This document shows, in pieces, positions 1-6,326 of a DNA stretch of 8,637 nucleotides (position 1 is the stretch's first letter; every line of letters begins with the position of its first letter). The DNA is from JANRKT01 sp033763355 (GTDB lineage Bacteria > Bacteroidota > Bacteroidia > Chitinophagales > Chitinophagaceae), in NCBI GenBank assembly GCA_033763355.1, contig JANRKT010000133.1:1-8637 (forward strand), read 5' to 3'. The notes beneath the pieces are model-generated. The model ran no database searches. It saw only the letters and a program-made list of their open reading frames with translations, and was not told the origin of the DNA. The translations under genes and the position numbers were made by a program.

Positions 1-3000
1 AAAGCGATTGTAGTAGATGCAATCAAAATACGGAATCGTTACCTGTGAAGGGGTTCCGAACTTATCAGCTATCCAGCTATGGAAATCATCCCTTGTCTTG
101 TAATCCAAAATAAATCCTGTGTGTTCAGTATTGATATTCAGCAGAACGAATTGTTCATATACAATCTGAATGACCTCTTTGAGTTCTTCGCTTTTTTGCA
201 TTCCCATAGTTCTTGAACGAACTCTTTCCAGTGCAGCTTCTATCTGTGCTTCTCTAGCCTGTGCTTCTGCTTTTTGAAGGTCGAGAAAACGGGTATAAGT
301 TTGTTCAAAGACTTTTGCAAAGCGTTTAAATATATCATATGCCTCCGGTACAGATGTATAAGTAATATATATGATATACCCATATTTGAAGAAGGCTACA
401 TGATCAATCTGGGAAGCGGGGAAAGGAATGCCGGCAGCCTTCATTTTGAGCAGTTGTTCTCCAACGCCGGGTAAGGTGCATAAATAATCGTAGTGAGCAG
501 GACATTCGTTTTCGCCAATTTCATTTATCAGTAATGTTTCTCCTCTTTGCCCTGCTTCAAAATAGCTAAGAAAAATACCTTCTCTCGGAGTTCTGTACCT
601 TGGAAATGTACCTTGACCATTGCTGCCCCATTCCAGTGAACCTTGCGGGTCAGCATCATAAATATTGAATGCACAAAACCATGTGGTAACACCCAGGGCC
701 TGCACTTGTTTAACCAACTCAAGTGAAAGATCAGCCAGTTCATCACTTTTTTGCATGGCCATTGTTCTTGCACGAACCCTTTCCATTGCCAGTTGAATTT
801 GTGCCTCTCTTGCTTGTGCTTCCGCTTTTTGTAAGTCAAGGAAACGAGTATAAGATTGTTTGAACGTATTTCCGAAGCGTAGCAGCAAGGTTTCATCCTC
901 AACAGCCTCAGTGGTAATAACGCCAAGAATTCCGTCTGAAAAATTGATGCTGTGAAAAAACATTTGACGGGGCAATTCCCTGCCCGCTTCCTGTTTCATT
1001 TTGTCAACAGGAAAAATATTGAGTGAAGCAATACTGTTATGGTGTTTGACAATTTCCATCTCTTGCAGCGATTCGACATGAAATTCTTCCTTGTTTCTCC
1101 ATGCGTCATACAGTTTTTTATATACAGGCACTTTTTCCATTGGAATAAAAAAGGACTGTGGCATCATATTACCGTCGGGTCTTGACATCCATACCTCACC
1201 TCTGTATGATTGTGTTGATTGAAAGCGGATAATGGCACAATTCCAGAGTTGTAATCCGAGTTTTCTCAGCTGCTCAAATATGGCGGTAACTACTTCAAGG
1301 AGTTCATCACTTTTATGCATGGCCATGGAACGGCTGCGCACCCTTTCCAATGCTGCTTCTATCTGCGCTTCTCTTGCCTGCGCTTCAGCTTTTTGCAGAT
1401 CGAGGAAACGGGTATAAGCCTGCTCAAATACTCTTGCAAATCTTATTGAAATTTGAAAGTCTTCTTCTTTCATAATGTGCCCCGACCAACTGTCAAAACC
1501 AACAACTGAATTTTTTTCAGCAGCGAAACATGCAGTCCAGCTTTCTTTTTCAATTTGCAGCTGTCTTACTGTTTCGGGTATTTTTGATTCATTATACTTT
1601 CCAACGTAGCGGAAATATTCATTTTTAGTTTCTCCCGAATAAGATTTATTAAAGATATGTTTACCATTTTCAATAGCATTCCACAGATCTTTAATAATTG
1701 CGTTATTTTTTATTTCTTCATCATAAGGAAGATTGATTTTAACCGGGGCTGATAAATGATTCGTAGCGATCCAAAGCCGGACGGTTCGTTTTTCTTTTTC
1801 AAAAGTAAAAATAAGGGCTCCGTCAAAAGAAAGACCAAGCTCTGTAAGACGGTCAAATAAAGAAACTACTACTTGCTCCAGTTCATCTGATTGATGCATA
1901 GCCAATGAACGGGAACGAACTTTTTCCAGTGCTGCTTCAATCTTTGCTTCTCTTGCCTGTGCTTCGGCTTTTTGCAGATCAAGGAAGCGGGTATAGGTTT
2001 GCTCAAATACAGCAGCAAATCGTTTGAATATATCATGTGCTTCCGGAACAGGTTCATAAGTAATAAAAAGTAAAAACCCTTTTGAGAAATAGGCCTGGTG
2101 CATGATCTGGAAGGTGGGTAATGGATGGCCTGCTGCAATGATCGAATCCAAAATTTCACCCACAACCGGCAGCGTACGCATATACCCGTAATGCTTTGCC
2201 AATTTATCGCCACCCATTTCCACCACATGCAATGCTTTACCTTGTTCATAGCCCTTCCGCATCTGTATGAATAATTCATCTTCTGTTACAGGGGCTGTAA
2301 ATGGCGGTTGCAATACCCCTTCACTGCTCATCCACAAAGTAACGGCTGATTTACCTGCCTGTCCGGTAGGCAGGTCATCGTTCCAGATACAATAACCGGC
2401 ACTCCATGCAGGCATGCCCAGGGATTGTATCTGCTGAAATAAAATAGCAGCAGCATCCGGCAGTTCAGCACTTTGCTGCATAGCCATAGTTCTGGCCCTT
2501 ACTCTTTCCAATGCGAGTTGAATCTGTGCTTCCCTTGCTTGTTCTTCGGCTTTTTGCAGATCGAGGAAACGTTGGTATAACCTTCCGAATTCGGTTGCAA
2601 ATTTTCGTACAATCTCCTTTTCTTCCTCTGTTGCTTCCCGGTAATGCTGAAATCCTATAGCACCAAATTTGCAAAATCCTTCGGTAGTAAACATTCCATT
2701 TGGAAAATCCTTAGGGAGCGGCCTGAATTCTTCCGGTATCGTGGAAATTATTTCATCGAAAATTTTCCATATCTGGACAACAGCCTCTCCTGGAAAATGA
2801 AGAGTTTGAACATGCCCTGGCTTGTTGCTAATAAATGATTCTCTCAGTTCTTTCCACAAATCCCATGAGTCATCATTTATGATTTGCTTTGCTATTACCC
2901 GCCTGCCAGCCTTTCCCGTCATCCGGAATGTGTATGTGTTACTTTCCAGGTCAACCAGGCTTAAGTGTGCATGTACCGGACATATCCCCAAAACATCAAA

Positions 3001-4164
3001 TTGTTCAAACAATATGAACAATACATCACTTAGTTCATCAGAATGGTGCATAGCCATAGCTTTGGCCCTGACTCTTTCAAGCGAAAGCTCTATCTGTGCT
3101 TCCCTTGCCTGTGCTTCCGCCTTTTCAATATCAAGGAAGCGGCGGTAGGCCAGTTCAAATACATTCCGGAAACGAACAAACAATTCCTGTGCTTCATTAC
3201 TTAATGGTTCATACGTGGAAATACCCAGCGCCACAGGCCCTAATGAATACCAGTAATAGTTGAGTGATGTTGCCTTTCCTAAATAAGTATCAGCAAATTG
3301 ATTTGTTGCTTTTTTCTGAAAAGCATACCAATCCTGAACTTTACTTCCTTTCAAACTCTTTTTAAAAAATTCATTGGGGCCATTGAGCATTTTTTTTACA
3401 AATGCTTTTGACATGGGATGGTTTGTATAGCTTACTTCCGTTGTAAGCAGTTTATTGTGTTTTGCATAAAACTCATAGTTGGTATATGTGCCTTTTTCTT
3501 TGTAAATAACAGCTGTCTGCACATTCCGGATTTCTTTTACACCCAGATTTTTCAGTTGCTGCGAAATTGTTTTACATACTTCAAGCATATCAGCCGGCCG
3601 TTTCATGCCCATGGCAACAGTTCGCACACGTTCCAGCGCTGATTCTATTTGCAGTTCTTTGTTTTTTCCCTCCAGTTCAACTGTGCGGCGCTTTACAGCT
3701 TCCCGAAGCTGAAGGTTTTCCTTTTTTATTTTTCCCGTTGCAATTTGCTCACCCTCTTCCGTTCTGCTGTCAGGAAATGAACCATGCATATGAACTACTT
3801 TCCATAAATTCCCCTTTTGCTCAAAAATAGCAGTAATACGTGCATGGCCATAAAACATCCATGCTCCTTTTGCCAAAACATACAAATCACACAGCTCATT
3901 TACAACAACTGTATTACCTATTGCTTTAATTGCGATTTTTCTTTTTCGGAATTCGGCTTTACCTGTCATTTGGTCGGCTGTCGCTTTGTAAAATTTTGCA
4001 GCTTCCTTTTTTGTTGTAAATATCTCTCCTGCAGCAGTGCCGTAAACAGTTACATTGTTATCCAAATAAGAAGCAAAGGTTTTTATATCGCCCCTGAGAT
4101 TAGCATCCCATAAGTCATGGTATGCTTTAAGGATCTCTGCTTCCAGTTTTTTGGTCAGTTTCAT
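1..4164 (-). CDS. Giant SnoaL-like plus multi-GAF-like module sensor protein, 3' end beyond window
   Basis: An open frame of 1388 codons runs from ATG at 4164 to the window edge without a stop; an in-frame TAG lies two codons upstream, fixing the start. Residues about 10-130 resemble a SnoaL/NTF2-like domain, with a ligand-pocket style end around VVHMHGSFPD. Then come seven copies of a 37-residue helical linker (key pieces RFLDLQKAEAQAREAQ and LERVRSRTMAMHKSDEL; the first copy is divergent), starting at residues 157, 342, 532, 726, 919, 1107 and 1292. They separate modules of 148-157 residues that begin like GAF domains (LFEQLxxLG). No signal peptide or membrane helix is seen, so it is probably cytosolic. 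The start lies 6 nt after a kinase-remnant stop, suggesting translational coupling; AGGA sits too close to ATG to be a good ribosome site. The linkers probably form signalling coiled coils. The C-terminus may be a histidine kinase like its neighbours, or a cyclase; this is inference. The GAF assignment of the modules is tentative. Confidence 0.9.
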   Translation of the reverse strand, partial: MKLTKKLEAEILKAYHDLWDANLRGDIKTFASYLDNNVTVYGTAAGEIFTTKKEAAKFYKATADQMTGKAEFRKRKIAIKAIGNTVVVNELCDLYVLAKGAWMFYGHARITAIFEQKGNLWKVVHMHGSFPDSRTEEGEQIATGKIKKENLQLREAVKRRTVELEGKNKELQIESALERVRTVAMGMKRPADMLEVCKTISQQLKNLGVKEIRNVQTAVIYKEKGTYTNYEFYAKHNKLLTTEVSYTNHPMSKAFVKKMLNGPNEFFKKSLKGSKVQDWYAFQKKATNQFADTYLGKATSLNYYWYSLGPVALGISTYEPLSNEAQELFVRFRNVFELAYRRFLDIEKAEAQAREAQIELSLERVRAKAMAMHHSDELSDVLFILFEQFDVLGICPVHAHLSLVDLESNTYTFRMTGKAGRRVIAKQIINDDSWDLWKELRESFISNKPGHVQTLHFPGEAVVQIWKIFDEIISTIPEEFRPLPKDFPNGMFTTEGFCKFGAIGFQHYREATEEEKEIVRKFATEFGRLYQRFLDLQKAEEQAREAQIQLALERVRARTMAMQQSAELPDAAAILFQQIQSLGMPAWSAGYCIWNDDLPTGQAGKSAVTLWMSSEGVLQPPFTAPVTEDELFIQMRKGYEQGKALHVVEMGGDKLAKHYGYMRTLPVVGEILDSIIAAGHPLPTFQIMHQAYFSKGFLLFITYEPVPEAHDIFKRFAAVFEQTYTRFLDLQKAEAQAREAKIEAALEKVRSRSLAMHQSDELEQVVVSLFDRLTELGLSFDGALIFTFEKEKRTVRLWIATNHLSAPVKINLPYDEEIKNNAIIKDLWNAIENGKHIFNKSYSGETKNEYFRYVGKYNESKIPETVRQLQIEKESWTACFAAEKNSVVGFDSWSGHIMKEEDFQISIRFARVFEQAYTRFLDLQKAEAQAREAQIEAALERVRSRSMAMHKSDELLEVVTAIFEQLRKLGLQLWNCAIIRFQSTQSYRGEVWMSRPDGNMMPQSFFIPMEKVPVYKKLYDAWRNKEEFHVESLQEMEIVKHHNSIASLNIFPVDKMKQEAGRELPRQMFFHSINFSDGILGVITTEAVEDETLLLRFGNTFKQSYTRFLDLQKAEAQAREAQIQLAMERVRARTMAMQKSDELADLSLELVKQVQALGVTTWFCAFNIYDADPQGSLEWGSNGQGTFPRYRTPREGIFLSYFEAGQRGETLLINEIGENECPAHYDYLCTLPGVGEQLLKMKAAGIPFPASQIDHVAFFKYGYIIYITYTSVPEAYDIFKRFAKVFEQTYTRFLDLQKAEAQAREAQIEAALERVRSRTMGMQKSEELKEVIQIVYEQFVLLNINTEHTGFILDYKTRDDFHSWIADKFGTPSQVTIPYFDCIYYNRF
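181..3696 (-). repeat. Seven-copy 37-residue coiled-coil linker repeat within the giant protein
   Basis: Protein-level tandem repeat. Copies lie at 3696-3586, 3141-3031, 2571-2461, 1989-1879, 1410-1300, 846-736 and 291-181. The last six start with RFLD and pass through KAEAQAREAQIE; all copies reach a core LERVR followed by xxxMAMxxSDEL. Copy 1 keeps only LQIESALERVR and a weak tail. Successive LERVR cores are 185, 190, 194, 193, 188 and 185 residues apart, so module size is tightly constrained. The Ala/Glu/Gln/Arg composition predicts continuous helix. The DNA is also similar between copies (for example gcagatcgaggaaacg recurs), which makes the stretch prone to recombination and to assembly collapse. 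Confidence 0.92.
2353..2375. repeat. GC-rich palindrome inserted in frame in giant gene
   Basis: Arms acctgcct (2353-2360) and aggcaggt (2368-2375) are perfect inverted repeats around a 7-nt loop. On the coding strand this reads in frame as LPTGQAG, residues 598-604 of the giant protein, inside the third module. The related sixth module lacks these residues at the corresponding place, which supports insertion. From memory, CCTGCCT...AGGCAGG palindromes are abundant in Bacteroidota genomes; copy number in this genome was not checked. Confidence 0.8.
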
Positions 4165-4170
4165 TTCCTA

Positions 4171-4272
4171 TCAATTAACAGGCAAACTAATGATAAATTC
4201 AGAACCTGCCCGCCCGGAAGGCGGGGTTTTCACCTTCAATTCCCCTCCATGTGCTTTTACAATATCATAACT
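4171..4272 (-). pseudogene. C-terminal remnant of a fourth histidine kinase
   Basis: Reading from 4272 down to a TGA at 4173-4171 gives SYDIVKAHGGELKVKT, a seven-residue insertion-like stretch PPSGRAG, then SEFIISLPVN and stop. This matches the last ~30 residues of the neighbouring kinases (end of the HATPase_c domain, after the G2 box). All upstream kinase sequence (H, N, G1 and G2 boxes) is missing: homology stops abruptly at the inverted-repeat element. The frame remains open into the element to possible ATG codons at 4332 and 4323, so a chimeric peptide of 50-53 residues could be made, but with no catalytic parts. The stop is 6 nt from the giant gene's ATG, so the tail may survive because it couples translation into that gene; this is inference. 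Confidence 0.88.
4209..4225. repeat. Short GC-rich palindrome inside the kinase remnant
   Basis: Arms cccgcc (4209-4214) and ggcggg (4220-4225) flank a 5-nt loop. In the remnant's frame it encodes most of PPSGRAG, replacing the KEGEG-type loop found at the same place in the three other kinases (KEGEGSKF, KEGEGSEF, REDEGAEF). It is therefore probably an inserted repeat rather than ancestral kinase sequence. Confidence 0.65.
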
Positions 4273-4373
4273 TGTCTGAATCACGGATTTGCACGGCTTT
4301 ATTGATTTCACTGATTTGTTCATGTTATTCATCTGTGTAATCTTTTAATCATTTCAATCCGTGATTCAGACAA
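4272..4373. mobile_element. 102-bp MITE-like element with perfect 18-bp inverted repeats
   Basis: The left arm ttgtctgaatcacggatt (4272-4289) is the exact reverse complement of the right arm aatccgtgattcagacaa (4356-4373), with 66 nt between. The interior has degenerate sub-repeats (tcacggattt, gcacggcttt, tcactgattt on one side; atctgtgtaat on the other). Kinase coding sequence abuts both arms: HK-C ends inside the right arm and the kinase remnant begins at the left arm. No transposase is encoded, and no target-site duplication is evident. It could be a non-autonomous element, a dispersed palindromic repeat, or a transcript hairpin acting as an attenuator. From memory, similar CTGAATCACGGATT repeats occur in many Bacteroidota genomes; this was not verified. 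Confidence 0.75.
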
Positions 4374-6318
4374 CAGGTAAACTAATCATAAACTCACTTC
4401 CTTCTCCCTCTTTCGTTTCCACTTTCAACATACCACCATGTGCCTTTACAATATCATAACTCAAGCTCAAACCCAAACCTGTTCCCTGCCCGGTTGGTTT
4501 GGTGGTAAAGAAAGGTTGAAAAATTTTATCCAATACTTTCTGTGGAATGCCGTTGCCGTTGTCCTTAACCTTAATCTCAACCCCCAAACCCCCTGAAGGG
4601 GGCTTTATACTCCGAGTTGCGATGGTAACTATTGGTTCGTAATCATCACCAGATTTTTTCACTTTTTCATCTACGGCATAAAAAGCATTGTTGATTAAAT
4701 TAAGAATAACCCTTCCAATATCCTGCGGAATGATACTGATGTTTCCGATCGTTTCATCAAAATCAGTTTTCATCGTTGCATTAAATGTTTTGTCTTTTGC
4801 ACGAAGACCGTGATAAGTTAATCTTAAATATTCATCTGCCAGTTTATTAATATCGGTTGGCTCTTTTTTGCCAGTGCCACTACTGGAGTGCTGCAACATT
4901 CCTTTTACGATAGCATCAGCTCTTTTGCCGTGATGGTTTATTTTTTGTTCATTGGACTCTATATCATTTGCTATGGCTTTTACTTCTTCGATATCTCCTT
5001 TTTCAATTTCCATTTTCATTTCTGCAATCAACTCCTTATTTACTTCTGAAAAATTATTAACGAAGTTCAACGGGTTTTGAATTTCATGGGCTATACCTGC
5101 GGTGAGTTCTCCCAGACTTGCCAGTTTTTCTGATTGGATGAGTTGTGATTGTGTAGTTCTCAAATTTGTAAGAGTTGCTTCCAATATTTTATTTGCCTTC
5201 TGCTTCTGACGGTTATTTCTATAAAGGATCGAAGCGATCAAAAGAAGTATTCCTAATCCTGCAATAAATGCATATTGTTTTAACTGATCCTGGTATTTGG
5301 CTTGCGCTGCTTCGATCTCTTTCTGATGTTCCTCATCTTTGTCAACCAATGCCTGGATGGTTTGAATATTTCCTGTGTTAAATAAACTGTCTTTATAGGT
5401 ATTGGCTATTTTAAGATACCGGAGTGATTCTTTTGCATCTTTTTGTTCATAGAATTCAGATAAAAGAGTGACAGCTTCGAGTATTGTCTTTTTATGAGAA
5501 ACCAATTCTGATTCTTCAAGACCTTTGCGGGCATAATAGATTCCTGAATCAGGCTGGTCTGCTAACTTATAAAAGGATGCAATTTTATTGTATGCCGATG
5601 CCGAAGCTCTGTGTTCATTATTCTGAATAGCGATTTGAAGACTTTGCTGGTAATAACTCAATGCCATAGTCCGGTTTCCCGATTTCATTTCTATATTTCC
5701 CAACGTTTTATATACGAATGGTTCTTCACGGTTAATACTTCGGAAAAAATCAAGAGCCTGTTGTTCATAATACCTGGCGGAATCGAGCTGATCAGTTTCT
5801 TCATAAACATTTCCTATATCATACAAGGCATAGCCAAGCCCCTCGTTCATTTCGCCTTTATCATAGAGTTTCTTTTGTCTTTGCAGATAGTTTAATGCTT
5901 TGGGATAATCTTTTAATACGATATAAATTTCACCAATAGAATTCAGGGCCGGAGAAGTAAATCTTTCTAGACCATTCGACTTGGCGATCTGCAATGCTTT
6001 GAATGCCATTTCAAGTGCCTTCGATAAATTGCCTACCTGCCCCAATGTGATACTCATAAATGACAGTGCCAGTATTTCACCTGCCAGGTAATTAATTTTC
6101 TGTGCTAAACTTATTGCCATTTGTCCGTAATAAATAGATGAATCAGAATTTCCCAGGCGATAATTGGAACATAATTCTATTTGCGTATGGATGCGGCTCC
6201 GATCATCTTTAGCCATCGCCAGCTGATGATGAAGGCTGTCAATGAGCTTCCGGTTCTGTGTAAATCCAGTGATACAACTCAGAAACACAAAAATGGTAGT
6301 AGTAAAAAGTTTTATCAT
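4366..6318 (-). CDS. TPR-containing sensor histidine kinase (HK-C)
   Basis: Predicted membrane sensor kinase of 650 residues that autophosphorylates on histidine and would pass phosphate to an unidentified response regulator. Residues 1-21 form a signal peptide; 40-330 form helical TPR-like repeats (ALNYLQRQKKLYD, SARYYEQQALDFF, ALSYYQQSLQIA), probably periplasmic. A coiled segment at 325-345 leads to one membrane helix (about 347-366), then a short cytosolic coil. The H box AHEIQNPLNFVNNF has the phosphorylatable His at 411; the N box NLINNA lies at 540-545, G1 DNGNGIP from 586, and G2 GQGTGLGL from about 610. All catalytic motifs are intact, so it should be active. The start is 8 nt after HK-B's stop, implying operon coupling. 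The TGA stop lies within an inverted-repeat arm, so the last residue(s) (LPVV) may be altered from the ancestral end. An in-frame GC palindrome encodes the PPSGG loop near 573-577. Confidence 0.95.
   Translation of the reverse strand: MIKLFTTTIFVFLSCITGFTQNRKLIDSLHHQLAMAKDDRSRIHTQIELCSNYRLGNSDSSIYYGQMAISLAQKINYLAGEILALSFMSITLGQVGNLSKALEMAFKALQIAKSNGLERFTSPALNSIGEIYIVLKDYPKALNYLQRQKKLYDKGEMNEGLGYALYDIGNVYEETDQLDSARYYEQQALDFFRSINREEPFVYKTLGNIEMKSGNRTMALSYYQQSLQIAIQNNEHRASASAYNKIASFYKLADQPDSGIYYARKGLEESELVSHKKTILEAVTLLSEFYEQKDAKESLRYLKIANTYKDSLFNTGNIQTIQALVDKDEEHQKEIEAAQAKYQDQLKQYAFIAGLGILLLIASILYRNNRQKQKANKILEATLTNLRTTQSQLIQSEKLASLGELTAGIAHEIQNPLNFVNNFSEVNKELIAEMKMEIEKGDIEEVKAIANDIESNEQKINHHGKRADAIVKGMLQHSSSGTGKKEPTDINKLADEYLRLTYHGLRAKDKTFNATMKTDFDETIGNISIIPQDIGRVILNLINNAFYAVDEKVKKSGDDYEPIVTIATRSIKPPSGGLGVEIKVKDNGNGIPQKVLDKIFQPFFTTKPTGQGTGLGLSLSYDIVKAHGGMLKVETKEGEGSEFMISLPVV
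4589..4602. repeat. Short palindrome ccccctgaaggggg within HK-C
   Basis: Five-base perfect arms with loop tgaa, within the wider string ccccaaaccccctgaagggg (4582-4601). It is read in frame as part of KPPSGGLG, in the variable loop just before the G1 box (DNGNGIP). HK-B carries a different palindrome in the same loop. From memory, the same string is a frequent dispersed repeat in Bacteroidota. Confidence 0.7.
4760..4854 (-). repeat. Kinase-core segment near-identical to 6727-6821
   Basis: Aligned base by base, 4760-4854 and 6727-6821 are 95 nt each with a single difference (t at 4818 against c at 6785). They encode the same segment (INKLADEYLRL, YHGLRAKDKTFNATMKTDF) of the two kinases. Divergence rises clearly on both sides, for example in the HK-C GTGKKEP against HK-B SSGVKEP linker. 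Confidence 0.88.
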
Positions 6319-6326
6319 TATTTTAT

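Noticed and set aside
528..926. Minus-strand open frames at 528-926, 1869-2279 and 2465-2674
   Set aside because: They are in a different frame from the continuous giant gene, and their composition (Trp/Lys/His/Arg-rich, repeated KHKQERHK or KHRQEKQR) is an off-frame reading of the linker.
1232..1417. Plus-strand open frame of 61 codons, and similar plus-strand frames at 2822-3148, 3418-3642, 3567-3830 and 3817-4113
   Set aside because: They lie opposite the giant gene; their Ser/Ala/Cys-rich ends (SICASLACASAF) are just the antisense reading of the repeated linker, so they recur wherever the linker does.
2897..2915. Sequence acccgcctgccagcctttc as a fifth palindromic repeat
   Set aside because: It resembles the CCTGCC repeats but has no complementary arm nearby; the encoded TGKAGRRV could be normal module sequence.
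181..3696. Evenly spaced DNA repeats suggesting a CRISPR-like or satellite array
   Set aside because: The period is about 560-580 bp, copies are imperfect, and all lie in a single open frame whose protein repeat explains them.
4272..4373. Reading the inverted repeat as an intrinsic terminator
   Set aside because: The 66-nt loop is far too long and no T-tract follows on the minus strand.
5611..5895. Plus-strand frame of 94 codons opposite HK-C, and minus-strand off-frame frames at 7652-7891 and 7949-8134
   Set aside because: They overlap well-supported kinase coding sequence and show no domain or start context of their own.
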